From NCBI RefSeq assembly GCF_000203795.2, contig NW_006281106.1, forward strand, positions 439,302-503,301: a DNA stretch of 64,000 bases, read 5' to 3'. Origin of the DNA: Batrachochytrium dendrobatidis JAM81 (lineage: Eukaryota > Chytridiomycota > Chytridiomycetes > Rhizophydiales). The translations under genes and the position numbers were made by a program. Shown one piece after another: positions 46,311 through 57,017 of this stretch (positions are counted from its first letter, which is position 1; each line of letters begins with the position of its first letter). Below the pieces are notes generated by a model. That model did not search any database. It had not been told where the DNA came from and saw only the letters and a program-made list of their open reading frames with translations.

Positions 46311-47391
46311 TTATTGTGGAGAAGAGTCTTTTGATTTGCTCTGCCTATGCTGTTTAGAATTGGATGCAGGTATACTTGATCCGGAGGATGTTCGCGTGGT
46401 AGCGACGGATCCAGGAGGTCTGCCTCGGCCTCTTCCCGATGGAGTAAAGCTTGATTTTTTTGCGACTTTGTTTGAGGATCCGTTCACCCGAGTTGAGCCC
46501 ACGATCGACACAGAGCCTTTTGCTGCACGAGATCCACCAGCAGATAAAGCAGTATGTGATGCACTTGACTCTTTATCTGATTTTGAAACGGCTGCAGAGT
46601 GCAAAGTAGATCCGGTTCCAGATGCCAATCCACCTGTTTTACCAAAACTTTGACCTTCCGTCAGACCATTCTTGATCCATCTGCCACGTCGTTCTTCTAA
46701 ATAGCTTTGAATCCAAATGTAGCATAAAGGGAAATAGTTCAAGTCGAATGTTTAGTGTAGATTCAACATCACATTAAAGAGATGATTCATGGCGAGAATG
46801 ACTACAACATACCAACTCATTTGAGATTCAATGACCTGTTGAAGCGTAGGACGGGATTTCAGACCATGTTCACCTCGTAGGATATCTACTTGGTCTTTAA
46901 AGGGCAGGTATCCATCTTGTAATTCATTCAATGCATTCTGCAGTTTTGTTTTTTCGGCCTGTAACCGTGAAGCCTGAGCATTCATCTAGAAGCAAACCAA
47001 ATCGGTTGAAACACTCATAAATCAATACCATGAGCAGTATATATTCTAGAGGTGCAAGTTTCGACATTACTGTTTCGTAGTCTTGCTGCACGATTTTAAG
47101 TTGGTCCATCAGCATGACTCGCTCATCCAAAAGCTGCATTTGTTCTGCACATGTTTCTGAAAGAAGATTGGTTGTGTGATCCAGTTTTTTTGTAGTCTCT
47201 ACAATCTGAGTCTCTGTTGACTCTAGCAATGCAGTTTGTATTCTGGAATATATTTCTATTTAGAATCTGGATGATTGTAAATTGGACATGCATCAGTGCA
47301 TATACCTGATTTCCTGCAGACTCTCTAGACTGCTTAATAAAGGTGTTTTGACATGTGGCAATCGAGTGTCTGTTGGAATCTGCGATGCCAT
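46311..47391 (-). CDS. ZC4H2-like coiled-coil protein lacking the zinc finger
   Basis: The start ATG is at 47391 (MASQIPTDTRLPHVKTPLLS). Exons cover about 47391-47308, 47246-47045, 46985-46810 and 46710-46311. The coiled-coil body (TQIVETTKKLDHTTNLLSET) ends in LQDGYLPFKDQVDILRGEHG then LKSRPTL. This resembles the end of the ZC4H2 coiled coil in animals. Animal ZC4H2 then has a cysteine-rich zinc finger. Here the last exon has no cysteine and is Ser/Gly/Lys-rich (GRGRGRPPGSVATTRTSSG, an AT-hook-like GRGRP). It may be a divergent homologue or just a similar coiled coil. Confidence 0.6.
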
Positions 47392-47483
47392 AATCAAGTT
47401 TCTAGAATAAAAAGTATTCAACTCGAGAAATTGAAAACTCGAAAAGTTTCTGTTGAATTATTTGCAAATTCAAAGAAATTTGA

Positions 47484-48105
47484 ATGCAACGATCTGCTGT
47501 CCAGCTGCTCCGTCAAACAACATTCAATATCAGCAAGACTGCAGCCATTCGTTCTGTGTGTAGAGCACATTCTTGTTGGTCTGTCTTTTCCATTCCTTAC
47601 AGCAAGACTGTCAGTTATTCTAGACACTACGTTACATCTCCAACAAAGTTTTTAGACTCCTTCATGGACCAACCGGGCCCAGTATTGCATGCCATCAAGA
47701 CAAAGGTAGCAAGCAGGATGTTTGTATTTCAATTCAATGGATTGACTAACAGGCTTCGGATACCAACCATGATATTTAGATCACTCAAGCCTTGGCTCCT
47801 ACCCAACTCGAAGTTGTGGATGACAGTTCTAAACACAAAGGCCATGCTGGCACTAAAGGTCTGAGGAGTACAGAAACCCACTTTCGGTAAATCGATATGT
47901 TCAAACTCACACTTTCAATCCATTGCTAACCTGTGAATAAATGACTAGTGTTGTGATTGTATCCGATGCATTTGCTTCAAAGTCGTTGGTACAGCGACAC
48001 AAGTTAGTTTATGAAATTCTCGATCAGGAAATCAATAGTGGTGTTCATGCTCTCAGTCTTGTTACAAAAACTCCACAAGAGTTTGAGAATTATGTGCCAA
48101 AATAA
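47484..48105 (+). CDS. BOL1: Mitochondrial BolA-family protein
   Basis: BolA proteins work with monothiol glutaredoxins in Fe-S cluster assembly and transfer. Exons 47484-47705, 47780-47886 and 47949-48105 join in phase to 161 residues. The first 60 residues are Arg/Ser-rich without acids (MQRSAVQLLRQTTFN), a good mitochondrial presequence. The fold follows: GPVLHAIKTKITQALAPTQL, EVVDDSSKHKGHAG, THFRVVIVSDAFASKSLVQR and HKLVYEILDQEINSGVHALS. The last contains the conserved RH near the C-terminus that binds the cluster. It ends in ALSLVTKTPQEF, as in BOLA1. It is convergent with U1-70K, with 109 bases between stops. Confidence 0.92.
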
Positions 48106-48214
48106 AATACAAAACTGTTCCCAGATTCACTATAAAGAGCAGCGTCAAAGTAAACCTATTTGTTGAATACCAATATACCATTTTTTTTGATGTTGGAATA
48201 GTCCAAATATTTGA

Positions 48215-49748
48215 TTAGTATCTGCGACTGCTCTCCCGGCCTTCATCTCTGCGACGAGGACTCCGAGACCTGCGCCTATCGCGATCTCTGTCACTGCGGT
48301 CTCTATCGCCTCGGTAGCTGTCGCTTCTGTCACGGTCGCGATCTTTGTCTCTGTAACGGTCTGAAGGCCCATTAGTACGAGATCCACGACGATCATCATA
48401 GCGACTTCCACCTCGATAGTCGTCGTAACGGCCCCCATTACGTGAATCGTCATTTCGACCAGTGTCACGAGAGTCCCGTTGGCGATAACTGCCTCTATCA
48501 CGATCTCTGTCCTTGAAGTCACCATTACCAGAAGAAGAATAATCATTACGGGATGGTGGTCCTGCTGCAGACTCGGCAGTAGTTGTAGTTGCAGGACGAA
48601 GCCCATTTCGTGTCCCACCCAATCCACCTCCAAGTCTCCGAGGCTTCCATCCGGGCACAGTTCGCCCACGCTCAACATCTACCAAGATACGTCGTCCATC
48701 AATTTTAAGACCTTCTGCATCTTTATATGCAATCTTCATGTCTCGTTCATGCTCAAATTCAATAAATGCATATCCTCGTGGTTTGCCTGTTTTAAGATCT
48801 TTAACAATGCTAACCTAGAAAACATGAATTGAAAATAAGTTGGCAAGATATTACAAAACACCAGTCCACCAACCCCATACAAACAATATGTTTACGGTGG
48901 GGTAGTGGGTTTGAATTAAAGGTATAGAGTGAATAGTGACTGACTGATTTGACTTCGCCAAAAGCTTCAAACTCATGCTTGAGTGTTTTTTCTGTAGTAT
49001 CAAACGACTAGGATAAGGGTTAGATCAGACCATTAAAAATAAACTTGACATGGTCATTTGAGCACACGACTCACTAAGCGAGAAACAAACAAAGTCTTGT
49101 ATGGTTCAGCAGTGGCATTTTCATCCTTGTGAGGATCCCACGCATCGATGGCTTCCTGGAGGGCAGCAGCAGTTTTTGCAGCCTTTTCTGCCGCCTTTAT
49201 AAGCAGGATCAAACGTAAAAACGATCAGTATGTATAGAAAGGATTAGAGTACACGATTTGCAATATTTAATGAACATGATGTAAAGCTCTTCTAGATTAA
49301 TGTTTTGTATAGATCAAAATACTAGGCATCACATTATGAATGCAAATCCAGATGATTCAAGACAACTGTAACATCAGCTGAGCCAGTATTCACACATGCA
49401 ATAGATTCAGAGTGCACCAAAGATCTTGCTCAAACCAAGACCTTGAACAGAGTTCAGACATGTTCCGCAAATGTCACTTTCAAGCGATAAATACAATAAA
49501 ATCCAGATATCAAGAATGAATAGAAACCATGATTGATAAAGGCATACCAGCCGTTTCTTTCTGTCTTCCATAGTCTCGGTAGCAATATAGTCAGGATCAT
49601 GGCCCATTCGACATAGCGGCAGGAACGAACTGACACTGGTATAGATGGGAGCAGTTTTAGTTTTTGGATCAGCCAATGCAGGCATATAAGGAAGAGCAGG
49701 CCGAGGGGCAAACAGCCTCAGCAAGCTAGGAGGTAGTTGAGATGTCAT
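48215..49748 (-). CDS. SNRNP70: U1 snRNP 70-kDa protein
   Basis: U1-70K binds stem-loop 1 of U1 snRNA and helps define 5' splice sites. The ATG at 49748 gives [20 protein letters not shown], the conserved N-terminus that wraps the Sm core. The RRM is preceded by [13 protein letters not shown]. It shows RNP2 [26 protein letters not shown] and RNP1 [17 protein letters not shown]. The strand [20 protein letters not shown] and [14 protein letters not shown] follow, very near the canonical sequence. The C-terminus is an RD/RS low-complexity tail ending [15 protein letters not shown]. An arginine-free ORF on the same strand (48678-48145) is only a shadow frame of this tail. Confidence 0.96.
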
Positions 49749-50395
49749 CACAACGGGATGATTTACTAATTGTTGATGGCAACAAGTGTTTAAAAAGATT
49801 GAAATTCACATACCATCAGGTAAAATGCATTGAACAATATTTTGTAAGTTGCAACCAAATCACTCGATCGAGTGTTGCAATTGAATTTTAATCGATAATT
49901 AAAATTGTATAAAAACTACATGAATATTGTATAAATATTGTATAAATATTCCATGGATATTCACGTAAATCAAGTGTCAATACATAATAAACTACCAATC
50001 TCATGGAATAATTCATATTAAATACAATAGTCAACACTGTGTCTTGTAGACTCAACAAATTTATTAAACATGATCTTTTGACTGTTTAACAAATAGTAAT
50101 GTTGCAATTGAAATATTCTTTAACCTTGTTGGGAATTGCTTGATGATTTTAAATATTTCAATTGAAACAGTTTAGCAGAAAGCGCAATCCATCAGCCATT
50201 GTTTATTCCAAAGCAAAATTGAGGCAGTGTTAAGATGCAAAATTGCTTCATTTTATATGAACATGAACATGGCTGTATAAGCAGTAATTTCACGCAAGCT
50301 CACTCTTCCACCCCAATCCAATCTGTAATCCAGTCCATTCAAAAGTTGTTTTAAACCATCACTTGGCCTGTCTAAATTCATTTCCTTGTAACACA
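49749..50395. other. Divergent intergenic region
   Basis: This is the shared upstream region of U1-70K (minus) and chitin deacetylase (plus). At 49905-49955 the word ATTGTATAAA recurs several times. At 49957-50020 short words resemble the dispersed repeat (ATTCACGTAAA, CTCATGGAATAAT), but no full copy is present. No gene is seen. Confidence 0.5.
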
Positions 50396-51959
50396 ATGCA
50401 TCCTACTTCCATCTTTTCAATCACTGCGTCCTTTGTCTTTTTAACTTTATCGTCTGCTATCAATGCTGCCGTTCCTATAGCCACCGATTATCCTGCTCCA
50501 GATGTACTCGCTCCTGCCAATGCTACTTGGTCTAACACTATTTTAAAGGACATTCCTAACATTCCTGTCAATGCTTTGGGACTTCCTACGCCAAACTGGT
50601 CTGCAGATATCGTTACTTGCCCAAGTGCTAATATGTGGGGACTTTCGTATGACGATGGGCCTGGGTAGGTTTGCATTCCATTGTAGCCGTGTATTCGTAT
50701 AGTTGGAATCACTGGCAATTTATCTCTAGTCACCGCCACTATTTCGCTTTGGATGACAAGGCTTAAATATTCGTCTTCCTACTGGAATTCTCGATCTTTC
50801 AAAGCATTGTCTATCATGCAAACCAAACGATGGCTTTGATTTGAACAAGTCTTTTGGCATAGCCATCATTGTGCGATCGTCAAATTCATTCATTGCAATC
50901 CAGTGATTGGATTCGACTGTTGTCTGTCAAACTGTCAAAGAGTTTGAAAACAATCTTGTCCAGTAAACTCGGCATCAATCATTTCATAAGACTAGCTGTC
51001 TATTATGTATTGCTTACATTGATACTGCCTTGTCAATCGTAAATTATTGCTAATCATTATTAAATCGCAACCTTGTATTCACATATTTAGTCCTTACACT
51101 GATAATCTACTTTCAGTGTTAGCCGCTAAAAAGGTTAAAGCTACCTTCTTTATTGTTGGATCTCGAGTGCTTCAATATTCCGATGTTTTGCTTCGCACAT
51201 ACCAAGCTGGCCACCATATTGCTTTACATACTTGGTCACACAGAAATTCCACTGCTGTCACTAATGAACAGTTTGTCGCTGAAATTATTTACAATGCTCG
51301 AATTATCAAGGACGTAATCGGCGTTACTCCTCGTTTTTTCCGTCCACCTTGTAAGTGCTGACAGTTTACACTTGAAGCTGTAAAGGCTGAATCGTGTCTT
51401 TGATATGTTTGGCAAGAGTTGCTCTTAACTTACCCCCATTCAAATATTTTTATTAGTTGGTGATATTGACGAACGCATTCGTAAAATTCTTCACAACTTG
51501 GGTCTTATCATTGTTGAATGGAATGTGGATTCAGCCGATGCTGCCGGAGCTAAGGATGTTGCAGTAAAGTTTGGTGCCAAAGCTAATGCTGGAAGCTCTC
51601 CTGTCATCTCCCTTGAACACGATCTGTTTGCTACCACTGAACCACAAGCTGGTCCAGCTCTTGATGCTATTCTTGCTGGAACGGGTAAATATAAGCCAAT
51701 GCCCATCGATGAATGCCTTGGCTATGCTGCTTACGATGAAGGCTTTTGGGATCGCGTAGCTGGAAAGGGACTTCCACCTATTAACCTCGTTTCTGGCAGT
51801 TCCCCAAGCGCTAATTCCACATCCACCAGCTCAACTGGATCTGCTGGATCTACTACTGGTTCACATAAATCATTCAGTTTGCGATCAGTGGAGTCGGCTT
51901 GGACAGTAATGACTATTGTTGGCACCGTTGCCCTTGTTGGTGGCATCTTTATCTTTTAA
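50396..51959 (+). CDS. Chitin deacetylase (CE4), secreted and probably GPI-anchored
   Basis: This enzyme would convert cell-wall chitin to chitosan. The ATG at 50396 opens a signal peptide (MHPTSIFSITASFVFLTLSS). NodB-domain motifs are MWGLSYDDGPGPYTDNLL (catalytic and metal Asp pair), FFIVGSRVLQYSDVLLRTYQ, HHIALHTWSHRNS (metal His-x3-His), RFFRPP, and late strands VEWNVDSAD and VISLEHDLF. A Ser/Thr-rich linker (SSPSANSTSTSSTGSAGSTT) and a C-terminal hydrophobic segment (VMTIVGTVALVGGIFIF) fit GPI attachment. The first intron (about 50669-51090) is unusually long for this window because it contains a copy of the dispersed repeat. Confidence 0.92.
50840..51010 (+). repeat. Dispersed repeat copy 5, inside a chitin deacetylase intron
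   Basis: It contains GCATAGCCATCATTGTGCGA, ATTGCAATCCAGTGATTGGA, then GTCCAGTAAAC and ATAAGACTAGCTGTC. These correspond in order to the 3' two-thirds of the arm at 36663-37255. The first block is missing or too diverged to see. Confidence 0.6.
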
Positions 51960-52203
51960 ATCTAATCTTGAAAACCTGCTTTATGTTGGAATCAACACTG
52001 CTTGCTTATTCAAGTCACAGTCCTTTATTTTTAAAATAAATGTTTGACAACTTTATGACATAGTATTTTGAAATCTCTTGTACAACTGTCATGTTTGTTC
52101 TTTATAGCCGTATTCGTTGCATCTATGTTGTAGTCAAAACCTATCCGATGATGAAAACAATCGGTATTACACACTACACCGGTATCGGTAGTATTCAATG
52201 ATT
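51960..52203. other. Convergent 3' spacer
   Basis: This is the spacer between the convergent stops of chitin deacetylase and GCN5. It has polyadenylation-like AATAAA words (52035-52041) and nothing else notable. Confidence 0.4.
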
Positions 52204-54863
52204 TTATTCAATTCGCATTTCAGCCTTGAGGTGTTTGAATCTATCTCGAAACCATTTCTCTACTCGAACAGCACTAGTTGTGCAATCAAACAAAACAGAT
52301 CCATTAGAATTGCAACCCATCACATAATAAGCAGGTTATTCAAAAATCAAAACTGTATCACGTACCATCTTGCATATGGAGACGAATCTTCGTTATATAT
52401 GCGACAGTTTGAAAAAATCAACAGTACATCTTTAAAAAACTGATCTGAGCGTGTGTATTTGTCATTATCAACATTCTTTTCCAACGTTCCAAGATCTACA
52501 TTCATCAGTTAAAATATAGGCACATGGTTACAACACGGAGATTGACATTTCTATTATTTTCAAAATAAATCCATTTACCCATCGGTTCTTTAATAATATC
52601 ATAGTAGTCAGGCACTCCAGCAACAGGTTCAAGAAATGGCCATGAGTTATCATCCTCCTAGTATACATTTAATCAGCAAGTCCCAATTTCAATTGCAATT
52701 GCAATTCAAACAAAAACAAACCAACTTACTTTGAGCTCAACCACCATCTTTTTCATAAATATATGCAACATACTTCGTTCTCTTGGCGGTGGGCGTGTCG
52801 ATCTAAAACCATACATGTGATGAGCACTTGTCAGCCCATCAAACCAATTTCAAATCATAAAAGTAAGAAACATACACTAATCCAGGAGTCCATCCTGCCT
52901 CCTCTAGAGATGGAAATAGTAGTAAAGTAAATGTTATTATAAACATATATCCAATCACCAACAAGATGGTTTACATAGACTGCACGTGTTGGTGTTGATA
53001 CAGTTTATCAATCCAATTCATACTTAGTCCTGGAATGAACATTGGGTCTATATGCTCGACTTCTTGACTAAAATCTTTGATTCCGGGATAAACTATGCTT
53101 GACTTGCTTGCCTCTTTGATTTTTTTAAATACTGCCTATAAACAACCATGACATGCAAGTCAAATATGTCAATATACTTTATAGAAACTAGTTTAAACCC
53201 CATCGTATTAAAGCTATGCTGATACAATCACTATTTTCTGAAATTGAATAAATGTGGCAACACTTACCCATCGATGTGCAACAATTGTGTTTACAACGTC
53301 CAGATATTTGATTTTCTTGATCATATGGCACTTTTAATAAAAATGATAAGTATATGCACAACCCTTTTCAATAGAAACCAAGTATATAGTGTGTATCTAT
53401 TGAAAGACTAATCAGGATATAATTCAGGTATATTATTTACCTGCATAATGGTTCCACCTTCATAATCCTTAATGTATCCAACCCATAATCGCTTCTCTAA
53501 AGTGATCTCTGTGGTAAATCCCTTGTATTTCAGAATCATGAGTAGTAGAAAAGTTAGCAATAGGGTGACTCGATTGTACGTCAAATATCTTGTTTACAAA
53601 TGATATATGATTAAATGCAAACCTGTTTTTTGAAATATCCGACTGCATAATTATCTGCATAGGTTAAAAAATTCCAAATATCGTATGCTTCTCGCACATA
53701 GTCCTTTACATGGCTCATAAGCCGGGATCCATAGCCCTGTATATTCAAGAAATCAGCATGATTAAAAAGCCTAATCTTTACATTATCACCCATAACAAGA
53801 TGGCATTACGTGCCTGTACTTGTTCTGTCGATGTGATTGCACAGAATACAATCTCGGCAAAGTTTCGTTTGTCAAAGGGTCGATACGTGATTCCACCAAG
53901 AACAATCAATGGACGACGCACAACTGCCATGTGGTGGTGGTTTCTAGCATTTCATAAAATAAACCGACACGAAGCATCAGTAATCATGCATGCTGTATCA
54001 ATACTTGTAGTAGACATCATATGTTCAAACCAACCTGTCATAAACCAGTCTAGAAATATATTCCCTTGGCATATTTGGTAGCTGCCGCTGATAAATATTC
54101 TTCAGTCCAGTGAGTAGTATCATCGACTCGTCTGTTCCATCGTTTTTGACTACTCGAAACGACACAAGTCCTTCTCGTTCAGTCTGTAATGCCTTGTTGT
54201 TTTTAAGCTTCTCAGCAACAAGCTGTTGGATTAAATAGCATTCCAAGTTGATATTATAGTAAATACAGATCATGACCATCACAAAGAACTTGCACTCATG
54301 GTGACATGCAATCTAGCTTATACTAGATGCTGATGCACACATGGACAAAACCACAATGGAATACTCACATCGCTAGCAATCTGAGGAGGCAGCAGATCGA
54401 TCGTCATTGTTTCTGTAGTGTGCTCAGCATCTTCCATTTCAACATCCTCAATGGATGCAGTGGAACTCTGTCCTTTTGCTGGCAACTTGCCATTCTTTAA
54501 TGCATATGTTGCCGACTCAGTATCCTCATCCTGTATATCATTTTTAGCTGTGGATTCCCATGTAGCAATAGTAGTACGAGCTACCTTGCCAGACGTCTTT
54601 GTAATGGTTTTGGCCGAGTGAGAGCTGGGTGGCAGGACTGGATATACTGTTTTTTCATCCACTACCATAGCATTGGCTGGCTGTATAACATCAGTGTCAT
54701 TGTGCTCCAACTTTATTATATCCGGGTTAGTCGGTGCAGCGCACATCTGAACAAGTCTGATTGTAGAAGGGTCATTATCATTCATTATCTGAATAGATGA
54801 ATGGCAATCCAAGACGTCGAGTCGAAACTCGAGCCGAGATTTCTTTTTATCAACAGTGAGCAT
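52204..54863 (-). CDS. GCN5: Histone acetyltransferase GCN5/PCAF
   Basis: GCN5 is the SAGA/ADA acetyltransferase for histone H3 tails. The ATG at 54863 is followed by about 165 low-complexity residues. The HAT domain begins [20 protein letters not shown], then [20 protein letters not shown]. The acetyl-CoA loop region is around 53800, with [20 protein letters not shown] and [16 protein letters not shown]. Later exons give [15 protein letters not shown], then IVYPG and IDPM-type linker residues. The bromodomain includes [20 protein letters not shown] and [20 protein letters not shown], then [20 protein letters not shown], ending [11 protein letters not shown]. All domains appear intact across about ten small exons. 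Confidence 0.95.
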
Positions 54864-54970
54864 CTACTTGCATTTATTTCAGTCCGTCTTGTTCCAATGT
54901 CATTGTCATCATATAAAGCAGTCTTTGATCCAGACTTTATTACAAATGTTTGATACGCTTTTGAAATAAA

Positions 54971-56351
54971 CTACTCGATATCCATGGCATTTACACCCAG
55001 CCATTGGAATTGGTCTTGCTCGTATCTCGAATACCCACACTGTTCCATCACAGCAGCGGATGCATCGTTTCCTTCCTTGACAAATCCAAAACTTAGGATC
55101 GAATCACCCAACAAAGTTTCAAAATTGGATTTCAAGAAATGAAGTTGCAGCTGAGAAACAACCTCGACGCATTTAGCTGCAAGACTGCGTCTTCTATATG
55201 AATCGATAGTGGCAAGCATGCCAATTTGAAAATCATGATGACTGGCAGCCCACGATACTGGTACTCCTAATGAAGGATTTGACACCGGATCGACACCTTT
55301 AGGAAAAACGCGAATCACACAATTGAGTTGTGACAATGGATACTCGAGAGTTGCAAATCTGACATAGTCAACGCCATAATCGACAGTTCTTTCCAGCATG
55401 ATCTGAATTGTAATAATAAACAATTTATGAACATTGGTTCAACAATCACTAAAAAAATCGATCCATTAATCTTGCCATTTTAAAAACTTACTGCCGGAAT
55501 ATCAGACTCCTTGATATGATCAATAACAAACGTTTCACCGGTTGTATCATCTACCCAGCAATCACCAATCGCCACGTTATATTTATTAATTGGTGATTTT
55601 GTGACATACATGTGATATACGTCTGATTTCCACTTGTAGCTAACAAGAGTATCAACAAAAGGCTTGTATATTAAAGGACATCCATGGATGGTAATACTTT
55701 GGTCTATTGTTGGCAAGGGTTGCATAAAAATCAAAATCATACCCGTTAGTCGAATTAAACAGCGGATAAATACAATATTAATGTAGATTTGCAATTTAAA
55801 AATCAGAATCAAAGTATATAATGTATAAACCACCAGAGTTTCATACATGGCTCATTGCAGGGCTGCATAGCCAACTTGATGGTCGATAGTAGCATCTGAA
55901 TAGCTTGTTTTTGCTCATTAGGATCTGCACTAAACATGCAGAAATTGGCAGTTCCGTCATTCTCGTTTATCATACTTTTATCACATCCAATCATGGATAT
56001 CAAAACAACTTGCGATGGTTTAATTGAAAGTATATCTGTAGGTTTTGAGTTGTGTTCATCATCTCGGAGTAGCACACAAACACTGTCTACGAGTGTCATA
56101 TAGCAAGGAGTCGTTGAACAGCTCGATCTAAGCAGTTGCCCAATCAGTTTGATGACCGAGTCAACTTTTGGAATAGAACCAATCAGACGTACAATGTGAT
56201 GTTTTTCTGCGGCTGTAGTGGAATCAGCTTCTAACACGTACATTGCTGGAATAATGTCAAGTGTAGAAATACATGATCGATACGCTTCATTGCAACCATC
56301 ACGTGAACACGGTATAAAACTTGTCCTGTTAAAGTGTTTGATAACCATCAT
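54971..56351 (-). CDS. GNAT (FR47/GLYAT-like) acyltransferase-type protein
   Basis: The exons are 56351-55850, about 55711-55490 and about 55399-54971. The first junction gives NEPYQSITIHGCP and the second ESDIPAIMLERTVDYGVDYV. The last exon is a GNAT fold: VPVSWAASHHDFQIGMLATI, then DSYRRRSLAAKCVEVVSQL in the acetyl-CoA loop position, then FGFVKEGNDASAAVMEQCGY. The loop lacks the usual glycines (RRRSLA in place of RGRGLA). The N-terminal half is not recognisable. Start choice is uncertain: ATGs at 56351 and 56348 lie exactly at the divergent SDHAF3 start, and the frame stays open upstream to 56525. The substrate is unknown. Confidence 0.68.
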
Positions 56352-56839
56352 GTCTGGATACATATCAACACTACCGGATGCTTTACAGTTGTATCGTTCT
56401 ATTCGAAGACTGCATCGACAACTACCACCAGGTTTATTTATACTCGTTGATTTTAATAGTTGTTTGGACATGTATTCATGCACTACAATAGCATTCATTT
56501 CCTTTTGGAATCGCTGACCTTGCATAGCATCGATATTCAAGTACAAGTCTAATCAGAACTTTTAATGCCTTTGAATATTTAATTCATTAAGCACTTAGAT
56601 TTGTTGGCAACAAATATATTTGGGAAGAGTTTGCTCGCCATCGAAATGCACAACCAAAATATCTGCCAGGGTTTATAAAAGGTTGGTCATCCTATAAAAC
56701 TACTCTACAGACTCAGCTCGATCAATCGGTTAAAGCAGACAACTCGATCAATGTGGGGACAAGGTTGGATGGATCTCAACTCGATACTTTTTCACCTGAA
56801 CAACTTGGTACGCTGATTCACATTGAACCATCCATTTAA
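56350..56839 (+). CDS. SDHAF3: Succinate dehydrogenase assembly factor 3 (LYR protein)
   Basis: SDHAF3/Acn9 helps mature the Fe-S subunit of mitochondrial complex II. Exons 56350-56431 and 56592-56839 encode 109 residues, the family's usual size. The LYR motif is in PDALQLYRSIRRLHRQLPP. The splice junction gives ALRFVGNKYIWEEFARHRNA. The core continues PKYLPGFIKGWSSYKTTL and ends in LDGSQLDTFSPEQLGTLI, matching the family's C-terminal helix. Exon 1 is antisense to an open frame extending upstream of the GNAT-like gene. The conserved SDHAF3 sequence shows that this strand is coding here. Confidence 0.88.
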
Positions 56840-57017
56840 ATCATAATGATATTTCCAAGATACCTGTATATCACTTTCAAGTCATTGACTCTTGAATCGG
56901 TACTATCTGCTCTGTTAATCAATAGGTCAGCTTTACACATTGAAGAATGCGACAAAAGAGTCTTCAAAAAACACAAATATGCCATAAATATACTATTGAT
57001 TTGTCCAACATCAATCA

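Noticed and set aside
48145..48678. 177-codon ORF overlapping the U1-70K tail
   Set aside because: It is a shifted frame of the repetitive RD/RS-coding sequence on the same strand. The U1-70K frame is continuous with a canonical RRM.
56432..56525. Extending the GNAT-like gene upstream to ATG 56525
   Set aside because: It would place its coding sequence antisense over SDHAF3 exon 1, which has a clearly conserved LYR-motif sequence. The shorter start avoids almost all overlap.
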